Shown here piece after piece: positions 45,404 through 56,380 of a stretch of DNA of 64,000 nucleotides (position 1 is its first letter; the number at the start of each line of letters is the position of its first letter). The stretch is from Littorina saxatilis. Its lineage: Eukaryota > Mollusca > Gastropoda > Littorinimorpha > Littorinidae. The notes below the pieces were generated by a model. It saw only the letters and a program-made list of their open reading frames with translations, was not told where the DNA came from and made no database searches. The DNA is taken from NCBI RefSeq assembly GCF_037325665.1, contig NC_090253.1, forward strand, positions 22,712,283-22,776,282, given 5' to 3'. Position numbers and translations under genes: made by a program.

Positions 45404-46458
45404 AAACCTTTGCAGATGACACACAACTCCGGGGCTCTTGCCCCCCGGATCAGCTCGATTCCATCATCCGCCTAGTGCAGGACTGTGTTGACGACGTCAA
45501 GCGCTGGATGACCTGCAACAAACTAAAACTAAACGACGACAAAACCGAAGTCCTACTCATCCACCCTAAAAACAAGCCTTTCCCTCCTTCCGTTCCTTCT
45601 TCTATCTCTGTAGGCAACTCTGACATCAAACTCTCATCCTCTGCTAGAAACCTTGGAGTGACCTTCACAGACACCCTCTCCATGGACAAGCACATCACAA
45701 ACATGTGCAGATCCGCATACACTGAGATCAGAAAAATTAGCAGCATTAGACATCTTCTTTCCTTTGACGCCACCAAAACTCTTGTCTGCTCTCTCATTCT
45801 CTCCAAATTTGACTACTGCAACGCTCTACTCACAGGCATTCCCCAGCACCTCACAGACAAACTTCAGAAAGTCCAAAACACAGCAGCTAGACTCATCTTC
45901 AGGGCAAAGAAACACGACCACATACAACCACTCATGCAACAACTCCACTAGCTTCCTATATATCTTTCCGCATCATAGACAAGACCGCCAACATCTGCTT
46001 CAACTCTTTCACTGATCCTCACTTTCCTGTCTATCTTTCTGAACTCTTGCATCCTTACACTCCATCCAGACAGCTTCGCTCATCCACTGACAGCAGAATA
46101 TTTTCCATCCCACGCACCAAAACCAAAACCACTGGCGACCGTTCTTTCTCCTTTTCCGCTCCCACTCTCTGGAATCAACTTCCCCACCACATCCGTCACT
46201 GTGAAACCTCTTCTACTTTCAAAAAGACCCTTAAAACCCTTTTCAAGTCTGCTTACAATACCTAAAGCACACGCCTGCCTCATGATATGATTATCTTTAT
46301 ATCTGCTAGCATTTTAATAAACTCACTAGTTAAATATTTTGTATTGGGTAGTCTCACATATATTTAACACTATATATACGTACTACTGTTGTTTGTAAAA
46401 TATGTTTTAAACGCTTACTTAATTCTTTTTATGTATTTAAATATTTGTTGAATTTACT

Positions 46459-46467
46459 GTGTGTGTG

Positions 46468-46505
<38 letters not shown>
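46459..46505 (+). repeat. TG microsatellite
   Basis: (TG)n in the LINE 3' region. Confidence 0.85.
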
Positions 46506-46507
<2 letters not shown>

Positions 46508-46968
46508 AGTGTGTATGTGCGCGTGTGTGTCAAAATGTGTTGTGCAATATGGCATGAAAATCTTTTTAAATTTGTTGTGAACAATTACAGCTTTGTATTC
46601 CATGTTTATTATTTTTTTATGAAGTAATTAATTTATAGTAAAATAGTCTTATGTTTCTTATTTGTTCGACCCTCTTAGGATTATGGAGTTTTATGCACTG
46701 CCTTTTATAGTTAACTAAACTTTTGTATTTGAAATAGCCCATTGCAGTTGGTGTAGGCCTTAAGCTTATTTAAATCGCTTGTCCAGTATTTAATTTAATT
46801 CTCTGTTATTGTATGAACTCAAATGTTTAGTGTTCTTAGTATGTCTTGCTAAGCTAAGTTCTATTTAATCAGAGTATGTTTCGTGTGCTTATACTTAGTG
46901 ATATTGTAAAGCGCATAGTGCTGTTAGTTATGCGCTATAGAAATCTCCTTAATAAATAAATAAATAAA

Positions 46969-47212
46969 TGGCCAAGACACATTCTAACGCCAATGCGTGG
47001 GGCGTTACTACTGATCTCAAAAAGTCTTTATTTTGAGATAGGTACAGGGCCTCACAGTAAAATCACAGAATCACTTTTCGATGATATAACCTTTGATAAT
47101 GATAGTGTAGATCTAGCCTTCTCACCCTCAAATGGCATAACCATTGAATGGCTGAGCCGGATGACATAGTTTAAGAGGCATAACAGTATAGCCACTGCGT
47201 ATATAAAGATGA

Positions 47213-47282
<70 letters not shown>

Positions 47283-47658
47283 GAGGCTAGGGGGCAACAA
47301 AAGGAGAACATGCTGACATTGCTAAAGGATCAGAGAAATGAGCAGTAACAAAGCAGAACTAGAGCTGAGCTGTTTGGAAAATGTTTATTGATAAACAGAG
47401 GCTGCCGTGCCACCTCCCAAAAAGTCAGTCCATGTGTATTTATTAATTCATGTGTACACCATTGTTTTTTTTAGCTAGTTTGCTTTTGGTTCATTCAAAT
47501 AATTTGCGAAACTCAATGCTGTATACATATATATCACAGCATTAGAGTACAACATGCTCATTGAATATATAGCTTACAGGCGTGCTCTCAAGAATGAAGT
47601 AACATTTGGCGAACAACTGAAAAATATTGTCTTATTTATATTTCCTTTTCTGTTGCAG
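46969..47658. other. intron-like stretch before the zinc-finger exon
   Basis: It holds a (GTT)n microsatellite (47,213-47,282) and otherwise AT-rich sequence with no recognised feature. It ends with a good polypyrimidine acceptor (ttccttttctgttgcag). Confidence 0.5.
47213..47282 (+). repeat. GTT microsatellite
   Basis: About 23 uninterrupted GTT units. The poly-Asn frame on - is an artefact. Confidence 0.95.
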
Positions 47659-47776
47659 AACTTCCTGTCTGGGGGAAAGCTGTGATTCTGACAAACTCAG
47701 CCTGGACACTTTGATCACGCTCATACCTCTGTACACTCTGCAGACATACTGAACGTTCACACCATCTCAAGAAAGC
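47659..47776 (+). other. 5' UTR part of the zinc-finger exon
   Basis: Begins after the tgttgcag acceptor and runs to ATG 47,777. Stops in all useful frames make it non-coding. The start context agcATGG has A at -3 and G at +4. Confidence 0.6.
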
Positions 47777-48736
47777 ATGGAGTTTGCGGAGTCGGATGTT
47801 GACATCTCCGAGTCTGACAGCCTAAGCCTCGGCCTAATGCTGGACATCACCACGGAGAAAGCTCTGCTGGAGAGCGGAGACCCGGACGGCAGCTGCAGTC
47901 AGCATGCCGGAGATCTGTGCAAAGAGCTTTCTCCGAGCTCCTCTGAATGCCCATTCGCTAACTTGCCGTTGTTTGGCGAATGTGGTCTTGAGCTGTCTCA
48001 GGACTGCAGCAGCCCTTGCGTTTCCGATTCAGCCGACACCAGCCCCGCAAAACTTTTCTACAGGAATTCATCTGATGGCGAAGAGGTGAAATCTCCACCC
48101 AAGAAGAAAAAGAAAAAGACGGTGAGGAAGGGTGGGAAGGAGTCTGAGGAACTGCCGCACAATTGTCCTGTCTGTGGGAAAGGTTTCTTGCACGGCTCTA
48201 ACCTCACCTCTCACCTCAAACGCCACGGTGACAAGAGTTTCAAGTGTGTCAAGTGCGATAAGACGTTTGCACTGAGCGTTAACTACGAGGCACACATGCG
48301 GTTCCACAGCGGCATCAAGCCGTACTGTTGTGAGGTGTGTGGGAAGAGCTTCTCGTGGAGCGGGGGGTATCACCGTCACCAGCGAATCCACTCCGGGTTC
48401 AAACCTTACACGTGCGGTGACTGTGGCAAGGAGTTCTCCGACATCGGCAACTACAACAACCACCGCCGCGTTCACACGGGCGAGCGACCACATGTGTGTT
48501 CAGAGTGCGGCAAAGGGTTTTCCCGCAGCGACTCGCTCAACCGTCACATGATTACCCATTCACATGTGAAAATGTTTGCGTGCACGCAGTGTGGCCACGA
48601 GTTCAAGCATCTTGAGAGTCTCAACAAACACTGCCGTCGTATCCACGAGGTTCTCAAACCACTCAAGCGTGACGAGTGTCTGAAGTACAATCACAGAGTT
48701 GTCAAGCTTCCCAAGCGAGTACGTGCCAAAGACTAG
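47777..48736 (+). CDS. C2H2 zinc-finger protein, six fingers
   Basis: 319 residues in one exon. Residues 1-105 are acidic and Ser-rich with scattered Cys (MEFAESDVDISESDSLSLGL start). A basic, nuclear-signal-like stretch lies at about 106-120 (SPPKKKKKKTVRKGGK). Six C2H2 fingers follow at about 130-150, 157-177, 185-205, 213-233, 241-261 and 269-290, with mostly TGE/SGxKP-type linkers (HTGERPH, HSGIKPY, HSGFKPY). It ends with a basic tail (KLPKRVRAKD). The layout suggests a nuclear DNA-binding regulator. Tandem fingers of this type do not allow an ortholog to be named. Upstream splicing is indicated by the acceptor at 47,658, and the transcript likely ends near 49,560. Confidence 0.92.
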   Translation: MEFAESDVDISESDSLSLGLMLDITTEKALLESGDPDGSCSQHAGDLCKELSPSSSECPFANLPLFGECGLELSQDCSSPCVSDSADTSPAKLFYRNSSDGEEVKSPPKKKKKKTVRKGGKESEELPHNCPVCGKGFLHGSNLTSHLKRHGDKSFKCVKCDKTFALSVNYEAHMRFHSGIKPYCCEVCGKSFSWSGGYHRHQRIHSGFKPYTCGDCGKEFSDIGNYNNHRRVHTGERPHVCSECGKGFSRSDSLNRHMITHSHVKMFACTQCGHEFKHLESLNKHCRRIHEVLKPLKRDECLKYNHRVVKLPKRVRAKD

Positions 48737-49261
48737 GGGAGAAAGAAACGGGGATGAAGCTGTTGGTGTACCTCTTTTTTCTTATCGATTACTGTAAAAA
48801 GTGTAACTGACGTTTCTGTTTACAGATTTGATGTTAGTGCAAATAGGAAAATCATTTTCTGAGTGAATGTTTTGTGTTTCGATTTTGAAGCTTTGTTTAA
48901 TTAAATGAAACCTCTGAATGGGGTAAAAAGGAGACGCTCAACTTTTATTTGAAGAAAAATTTTCTTCTCCTTTATGACTGTGGCAGAGCTACGCACCTTT
49001 GCTAATTGGTCGGCTGAAGACCAAGACAAAAGTTTGCTCACATATAGATTGTTAAGCTTTTTTGTTTTAAATTAATGAGCTCACAGGAAGCTCATTGAAT
49101 TGTAGTGCTTTATTTGCAGCAGAGTGATAAGGTGTAAACATCTGCTTGTTATTGTTATGAAAGATTGTGCAGGTGGGAAACTCAATCTGTCTTACATTTT
49201 GTGTGTGTAGTGTCATGCATGTACATGTACCTTCATGGCTTTGTTATTTTTGATTGTAGTA

Positions 49262-49363
49262 CAGTGGAACCCCCCTTTTAAGACCTCCATAAATCTGAGA
49301 AAACAAGGTCTTAAAAAAGGAGGGAGTCTTAAATTGGGGGGTCTTAAAAGGGGGGTTCCACTG
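49262..49363. mobile_element. short palindromic MITE with TA duplication (Tc1/mariner type)
   Basis: Left end cagtggaaccccccttttaa; right end is its inverted copy ending ggggggttccactg. TA lies on both sides (49,260-49,261 and 49,364-49,365). Much of the 102 bp can fold back. It would lie in the zinc-finger gene 3' UTR. Confidence 0.85.
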
Positions 49364-49533
49364 TAAATTGTAAACTGTTGAATGATGTTTATGCTTGATC
49401 AATCACATTATGCTGTCAGAACCCCAGAAAAAGATTCTCAACAAAACTGTTTTATCTGTTTTATCAAAGACTGAAGTGAAGGTTTCGCAAATTAATGTTA
49501 AGTACTAATGCTTGACTTCTAGTCTTTATTTTC

Positions 49534-49539
49534 AATAAA
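49534..49539 (+). terminator. polyadenylation signal of the zinc-finger gene
   Basis: AATAAA in 'ttcaataaaagcaaggc', about 800 bp after the stop codon. Confidence 0.55.
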
Positions 49540-50031
49540 AGCAAGGCCTGTCATCCAGTTTGGAAAAATTTTCTTCTCGTAATTTTAATATTGGAGAGAG
49601 GATAGAGGATTGCATCAAAGAAGCGACTCAAATGTATGATTGATTTTTTTCTTGTATCAAGAAAACATTTTATGCTCAATCATAAAAATTAAAGGATCAG
49701 GAGGACCTTGATCTACATATATTGATCTTTACGAACAAGATATAAGAGACAAACAAAGTGGAACGGTGATTTTTCTGGGACAAATAGTACTTGGCAGTTC
49801 ATATTGATATACACACAGGAATGGTACATAATCTCAGCTTTTATTTCTGCTTTGAAAGGTAATCTCAGCGACAAAATATTTATGTGTGTGTAAAGTAATA
49901 CATAGCATACATGTATGTATGACGCTCTGACATGATATAAGGGAGACAGCATAAGTTTATTTTAGAAGTTCATTTATTTTCTGGAACTTCATGTGTCAGT
50001 GAAATCTGTGTCCGTGCATATTATATTGTTA

Positions 50032-51478
50032 ACTAGATGAATACCCGGCTTCGCCGGGGTGAATCGCGAGACAGAGACAGACAGCGTGGCCAAATGTAAC
50101 CGAGTGCCGAAACACCACAATCATATTTGAAGCCGAAATCCACTCAAACGGGATTGAGAATAACTGTTATGGCTTCTGGAAGGAAGGCCTGAATATTCAG
50201 TCACACACCAATGCCGCCAGACCACATCACAAACAGAACTCTACAATCCACAGGTGTTGCCCACACACACACACAAATACACACACACACAGAGAAGCCG
50301 TATATATATATGTATATCTATATCTATAAATATATAGAGATAGGTGACAGTGTATTTTTCGCGTGGCTATAAATTGATTCGACCTTTTCACTTTGACAGT
50401 AAGAACAACTTCCGGGTGCAAGGGAAGCGTTCTGGACAGCGCAGTGACATTCTAAAAATAGTAATGTAGTAACGGGAATATGGATTGACGCCACACGAAG
50501 GAAGGGAGATAAACGCTGAAAACACTGGTGAAGATAAAGAGAAAAACCCAAATCGGTTCAGCGCTGCACGCTGAGAGCACGTGTTGAAATATCTCATGTC
50601 GAGTCCCATCGCTGTCGACGACGCCAAATGTAACCGAGTGCCGAAACACCACAATCATATTTGAAGCCGAAATCCACTCAAACGGGATTGAGAATAGCTG
50701 TTATGGCTTCTGGAAGGAAGGCCTGAACATATATAGACACACACCAATGCCGCCAGACCACATCACAAACAGAACTCTACAATCCACAGGTGTTGCCCAC
50801 ACACACACACAAACACACACACACACAGAGAAACCGTATATATATATATGTATATCTATATCTATAAATATATAGAGATAGGTGACAGTGTATTTTTCGC
50901 GTGGCTATAAATTGATTCGACCTTTTCACTTTGACAGTAAGAACAACTTACGGGTGCAAGGGAAGCGTTCTGGACAGCGCAGTGACATTCTAAAAATAGT
51001 AACGTAGTCAGTAACGGGAATATGGATTGAAGCCACACGAAGGAAGGGAGATAAACGCAAAACACTGGAGAAGATAAGGAAGAGTTACTTGTAATGGTGA
51101 AATGAACAGAAAAACCAAAATCGGTTCAGCGCTGCGCGCTGAAAGCACGTGTTGAAATATCTCAGTCGATGAGGTTGTGTCCGGGGTGTAGCTGAATACG
51201 GTGTCCAAATTTGAAAAAGATCCACCGAGAACTTTGGCGTTGTGATGTGGTCTAGCGGCTTTGGTGTGTCGGTATGGGGGCCCGGGTAGCTCAGGTGGAA
51301 CCAAAATCGGTTCAGCGCTGCGCGCTGAGAGCACGTGTTGAAATATCTCATCGATGAGGTTGTGTCCGGGGTCTCTCTGAATAAGCCCACCAAATTTGAA
51401 GCAGATCCATCGAGAACTTTGGCCGCGCATCGCGCACAGACAGACAGACACACAGACACTAGTCGTATATATATATAG
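50032..51478 (+). mobile_element. family F element with internal tandem duplication
   Basis: Starts actagatgaatacccggctt with the hairpin CCCGG-cttcg-CCGGG and ends 'gtcgtatatatatatagaa'. A block of about 534 bp starting 'ccaaatgtaaccgagtgccg' occurs twice (50,090 and 50,624), and the 3' block 'aaaatcggttcagcgctgcg' occurs three times. A shorter relative is 58,132-58,558. Frames inside are short and not protein-like. The superfamily is unknown. Confidence 0.7.
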
Positions 51479-51649
51479 AAGTTAAGTTATGAACGGGTAG
51501 AATTCATTCATGCCCAAGTACGTTCATTCAGTCTTAAATGTTCTCATACTTTTTGGTTTGCTAAATAAATGTATTGTCCTCTCATATCTTCTGGAAGACT
51601 TTAGTCTTCAAATAGACTTGCTGGCATATTTTTTCTTGTAATCAGGTAA

Positions 51650-52086
51650 GGCCACAACAACAACAAAAGTATGTTTACGGTAACATAGGCAAAAAAAATA
51701 GGGTCGGTAAGTTGGGATTTTTTTTCCCCAAAAAACCATATTTTAAGTTATTTTGCCAAAAACAAAACAGACCTTTTTTTGACTCACATGCGAAGCAAAA
51801 GTGAGTCTATGTACTCACCCGAGTCGTCCGTAGAAAGAGCCAATAAGCACCATTGTACTTCCTATGTCTTGAATTAACAGCTTTGTGTTGCATGACCTTG
51901 GATGACCTTGACCTTGGGTCAAGGTCACATGTATTTTGGTAGGAAAAATGTGTAAAGCATGTGAGTCGTATGGGCTTTGCCCTTCTTGTTAATTTTTATT
52001 TTTTATTTTTTTTCCCAACTTTTTTTTTTTGCGAAAAAATAGGGTTGGTCGGGATACCGTAAACAGACTATTTTTTGTGTGTGGCC
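51650..52086. mobile_element. family C inverted-repeat element, copy 2, split by a family D insertion
   Basis: Starts ggccacaacaac...gtatgtttacggtaacatag and ends 'ggataccgtaaacagact...tgtgtggcc'. It is interrupted in its T-rich centre by 51,781-51,990. Confidence 0.75.
51781..51990 (+). mobile_element. non-autonomous Helentron-like element, family D, 210 bp
   Basis: The 5' hairpin is gactcac-atgcgaagcaaaa-gtgagtc. The 3' end is 'gtgagtcgtat', hairpin GGGC-ttt-GCCC, then ttcttgtt. The body contains TGACCTTGA (51,903-51,911) and TCAAGGTCA (51,919-51,927). Its end design matches families A, B and E. Confidence 0.75.
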
Positions 52087-52786
52087 TAAACCAAATGTGT
52101 TTTGAATCACCTCTATCTTTGTGAATCTCAGAAGTTGGCACTGGATTTGAAAGTACAAGAGAGTAATTGCTGCCTGTGTGTAGCTTACCTCTTGTGAAAA
52201 CAAAATTCCAATTGGATGCGCATTTTATGTTGTGAGATTTTTTGGGAAAGATTGTTTCCCATGTAAAGCATCTTGTAAGTTACCATAGATTTGTCCAGGC
52301 TGTTACTTGGGATCCTTCCAGCGAGGAACACACAGAAAATGTATGGCTTGGCTGTTGACCGAACTTCGGCTTTCACTGCACTGCGTCATAAACCTTCTTT
52401 GTGAAGGACCTTCATCTCCCAGGTCAGGTTGATTTTGATACGTCGTCAATGCTTCTGAAACGTGTGTTTTTTTCTAGGCAGGGGTGTTGGCCCTACGCAA
52501 ACCTCTGAACGAGGTGGTCCAAATTTCTCTGACCTTTATCCTTCGACCTGTCCAGCATGGGTGACCCTACCAGGAGCTTAAGCTCCCGCTGGCATAGCTC
52601 TCCGGGTTACTGAGGCACGCAAGCCATCACAAGGAATGGACCATGTGATGGGGCTGTTGACTGTGCAGAATGGACATTTTTGGGCTGATGCCTTTTTGTA
52701 ACTAATTTACCAGTGTCATGCAATCTGCAACGTTAATTCAGCAAAAATTCCCCACCCATAGAAAGCAGCCATTGTTTGTTTTAGTG
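52087..52786. other. no gene; possible LINE 3'-end fragment
   Basis: 'gtgaccctaccaggagctta' and 'ctgaggcacgcaagcc' (52,560-52,630) resemble conserved 3' regions of LINEs seen in invertebrate DNA. That is from memory and uncertain. No reading frame supports it. Confidence 0.3.
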
Positions 52787-52797
52787 GAAGCATGGAC

Positions 52798-53165
52798 TTC
52801 TTCTGCGTTCGTGGGCTGAAACTCCCACGTACACTCGTGTTTTTTGCACGAGTGGAATTTTACGTGTATGACCGTTTTTTACCCCGCCATTTAGGCAGCC
52901 ATACGCCGTTTTCGGAGGAAGCATGCTGGGTATTTTCGTGTTTCTATAACCCACCGAACTCTGACATGGATTACAGGATCTTTTTTGTGCGCACTTGGTC
53001 TTGTGCTTGCGTGTACACACGGGGGTGTTCGGACACCGAGGAGAGTCTGCACACAAAGTTGACTCTGAGAAAAAAATCTCTCGCCGAACGTGGGGACGAA
53101 CTCACGCTGACAGCGGCCAACTGGATACAAATCCAGCGCGCTACCGACTGAGCTACATCCCCGCC
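52798..53165 (-). mobile_element. full-length tRNA-derived SINE, family G, with target duplication
   Basis: Perfect flanks gaagcatggact (52,787-52,798 and 53,166-53,177; the shared t makes 11 or 12 bp). On - the head is 'gatgtagctcagtcggtagc' (box A) ... 'gagttcgtcccc' (box B). Next comes a body with 'ccgtgtgtacacgcaagcac' and 'ggtgggttatagaaacacga', and the tail is 'cccacgaacgcagaagaa'. It is the best copy in the window (others at 3786 and 36,249). Confidence 0.9.
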
Positions 53166-53177
53166 GAAGCATGGACT

Positions 53178-54009
53178 GATCTTTGACAGTTTCTACAATG
53201 GTTTACATGGGAAGTATAGAATATTGAAGCTGACTTTGAAACATTTCTTGCATTATTGTAGATCTGTTCTACTAAAATTCAGTTACTGTAAAAGCGACTT
53301 TGGTGGTACCAGGCACTTTTGCCTGAAAAAATCTCACTCTCACTGTATTGCTATAATGGCACCTTTATACATTTACATGCTTAATAAATTACATGAATTT
53401 TAAAATTGAAAAGAAAATTTGAAAGGAATGATCACAAGATGATTGCAACTCCTTGTTTCCAAGACTGTTCTGTTTCGTTTTGTTCCTTCCACCTTCTGAT
53501 ATTTTACCTGCTTTTGTCAATCCATGATGATGCTGTGGTGCTAGAAGTGTTGAAGCATTTTCTGTTTAATACAGCAGTTTACTTGATAATTACTTTTCAA
53601 AAAGATCTGTATTAAGAAGTATAGAAGAGGAATAACCGTGATGTCAGGGAGAACTGCGTGTATAGGCGAAAGTACAGTGGAAGTTACTTGTTATTATCTC
53701 TATAGCACGTGACAATTCGGTTACAGTGAACAAATTTGCAGTTCCCAAGCATGCGTAGATCTGTTGTTTTTACCTCAAACAGTGTGATATTCTGCATATC
53801 ATGAACTTTTAATTCTTTCCTTGGAAGTTCCAAGCGAGCCAATTGGCTGTACATGATGGATACTCTGCCTCACTGTTTTTACAAGAGCATAGATTGTGAA
53901 AAGTACACTGAAGATTTTGCTGTTTTCTGTGTGTTTCTTAAAGGTATCATCCGTCTTGCATACCACAGATCTTCCTGGGCTTAGTTTTTTTCATTTTCAT
54001 ATGTCATTT
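53178..54009. other. no feature recognised
   Basis: AT-rich sequence without supported genes or repeats on either strand. Confidence 0.5.
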
Positions 54010-54271
54010 TCATTACTTTATCGCCCCATCGCATGGAAATATGGGTCGCTTCTCTTCCATGGTCTGTGGGTGTTTTTAGGTGGAATCACCCCACCTCCAC
54101 TTATAGCAGATTGACCGAGGTCTTTTTTGTGCCACAGTCAGGTGACATGGGGGTGGGACATAGAATACCGTCTCTGAGTCTCCATATAAAGTTGACCCAT
54201 GTCTGCCCGGGGCGGATTCAAACCTGTAACCCGCGGATCCCAGGTCCAGTGCCGCACCAACTAAGCTACCA
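54010..54271 (-). mobile_element. tRNA-derived SINE (family H), left arm of a head-to-head pair
   Basis: On - it starts 'tggtagcttagttggtgcgg' (box A) and has 'ggtttgaatccgcc' (box B), then 'gacatgggtcaactttatat' and 'cagagacgg'. The tail boundary is approximate. It faces a related copy starting 11 bp away. Confidence 0.7.
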
Positions 54272-54281
54272 GTTGGACTGT

Positions 54282-54415
54282 GCTCAGTTGGTAGCGCACT
54301 GGATTTGGGATCAGCTGATCAAGGCTGAGATGGACATGGGTCAACTTTTTGTGCGGACTTAGAGACCGCTTCCATGTCACTCCCCTGTCTCACCACAGCA
54401 GCAAATAAAAGACAC
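54282..54415 (+). mobile_element. SINE (family H), right arm of a head-to-head pair
   Basis: 'gctcagttggtagcgcactg' head and 'gacatgggtcaacttttt', 'tagagaccg', 'ccatgtcac' body blocks match the left arm in order. Box B is degraded. The 3' boundary is uncertain. Confidence 0.65.
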
Positions 54416-56380
54416 TGTGTGCCTGAAGCGCAGGCGGCTCAGACCACACCTAAACAGGCATGAGACCAAGGGTAGGGCGGATGGAGGCGAGAGAGGTGAA
54501 GGGACGGGGAATATTTACAGTGCCGTGTGCCGGGCTGTGAGCAGTGCCCGCCAATGTTTAGCTCAGGCCGCACCGTCGCGGCAGTTTATTAGTTCTATGC
54601 AGGAAAATGCAGCGCGCTATTCTGGCCATCTTGCCAACTGTCGTCCTCATCTCTAAGGCAGACTGATACCAAGAAGTGTAAGTTACGCCCGCCTTCAGGC
54701 TCAGGCATTTTCAAACGCTCGACTCAAGACTATAAACACACACACACCTGGGTAGCGCCATTCTGTTGCTGCTAGACTTTCACTGGGAGGAAGCAACCCA
54801 ATTCGTTTTAGCAGAGGGACAATAAAGTAATGAAATTTAAAATAAAAAAAGAAAATGTTAAAGTGGAAGGATGAACTTGTCCCATGTGAAAGCCTAGCCA
54901 GATATGTGGTGGTAAACATGACTGATTGGATACATGTGAAAGATGGCATACTTTAACAAAGTAACAGTGTTTATGTCTTCAGTTTAGGTAAGGAAATCTG
55001 TTTGATTTTTTCTCAAACTTGAAGAATCATAATGTTCTTATGATAAAGAAATGGAATCAGGAATTGACTAAGTAACAAGTGTATACTAATTGTTGTCTGT
55101 GATTCTACAGTGTGTGGTTTTGGTCGTTTCAAACATTTAAATGGCATTATTATTATTGTGATGGACGGCTTATCGTTGCAGCTATGTAACCTGTAGTGCA
55201 ATATATGTAGTATATGTGTATATAATATATATATATATAAATATTTATACATTTTTTGTAACGCTTTCCACTGTTGTGATTTTCTAGCATTTATTCGTTG
55301 TGTGTGTGTTTTTATTTTAAATGCTTTTTGCTGCTTAGACCTGCAGAAACTTGCAAAATCACGGAGCAAAGCCCAAAGAGAGACTGAAACATAATGTATT
55401 TATTTTACAACTTTTTGTTTTCTTATTTTATGATTTAAAAATTCTGTTTAATCAGTTGGTTTCTTGTTTTTTTTCTTTTACTGATTCGCGACCGTTTTCT
55501 TTTTAATGGTTCTTAATATAAGGAAAAAATTAACCTGTGTGAGTTCTAGTATTTGTTGTGGTGCACGGGACCGGTTATTGCAGATTGCAGAGACCCCCCC
55601 CCCCTACCCCCAGTAAAAGCTAAGAGACCTCCGCCCCTCCCCACCCCCACTTCATGTTCAGGTAAGCAAATCGCCTCACTCACCCCCCCCTCCCCTCCCC
55701 CCTTCCCTTCCTAATTCAAGCATTGTATTCTGGACTGTGGTCTTTGTTGCATGTGTACAACACATAATCAATCCATAATTGCATAACTGCTTCGAAACAG
55801 ACCACATTAATTATTTCTTGATGTTTTCCCCCTTGCATATTAGTTAGGTTATCCAGAGAAGGCACTTTGAAAGTTTGGTTATAATACTTCAACTTTATGA
55901 CATGATTGTTTGACTGGAGGTGTTTTTGCTTTGGTCAGTTTCTCTTCTGAAACTGACCAGAGGATCACAAAGCTGCATCTTTTCTCTTTTGCGAACAAAA
56001 CAGTATTCAGTGTGCCAGCTTTTGCTTGTTCAAAAATCATGCTTTATTAAAAAGTTGCTTTACTAAGTTCACTTAGCTTTAGCTATCAACAGTATTGTTG
56101 TTGTTGGTTTTTTTGTTGTTTTTTTGTGTTTTTGTTCCATTGTCAATGTCTATTATTTGAACAGTATTGTTAATTGTATATCCCCTAGACTTGAAAAAAC
56201 ATGTATGCGTGTTCTTTGTGATAAAAACAAGTATACTGTGTGACATAATGTTTGTATTATTATGTGAGTTTGTTCATTTGTTCTCATTTCATGACTATTT
56301 TTTAAAACTGTGTCATTTCGTTTGTTGTTGTTGTTTTTGTATGCGCTTTTGTTACAGTTTTTTGCTTTGAGTTGTGTCAT
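54416..56380. other. no gene recognised
   Basis: An AT-rich stretch with C-runs (55,594-55,604; 55,684-55,702) and an (AT)n tract at about 55,222-55,239. No exon or repeat family is supported. Confidence 0.5.

Larger units (their letters stand above)
44556..46968 (+). mobile_element. CR1/L2-like LINE, 5'-truncated, with a nested SINE
   Basis: The reverse transcriptase starts mid-domain (FLSKITEKLVLSQLSDYL), then [25 protein letters not shown] (motif A) and LSDRT. After a frameshift it reads LGVPQGSVLGPVLFILY, and FADD (motif C) is split by the SINE at 45,035-45,403. It continues LNDDKTEVLLI, LGVTFTDTLSMDKHI, CNALLTGIPQ. A further frameshift comes near 45,950, then FSFSAPTLWNQLP and the end. 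The 3' UTR finishes 'gcgcatagtgctgttag...tatgcgctatagaaa' and (taaa)n, typical of CR1/L2 groups. No endonuclease part is seen. Confidence 0.9.
48737..49560 (+). other. 3' UTR of the zinc-finger gene
   Basis: AT-rich, without coding frames, ending at AATAAA (49,534-49,539). A 102-bp MITE is embedded at 49,262-49,363. Confidence 0.55.

Noticed and set aside
48068-48493. 141-codon frame antisense to the zinc-finger gene
   Set aside because: A mirror frame of the C2H2 coding exon with no independent evidence.
53100-53165. tRNA gene on -
   Set aside because: It is the head of SINE family G: box A/B are present but the sequence continues into the SINE body, with the target duplication around the whole unit.
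54246-54302. Back-to-back tRNA genes
   Set aside because: The box A/B words belong to SINE copies with SINE bodies; no cloverleaf with a proper acceptor stem is present.
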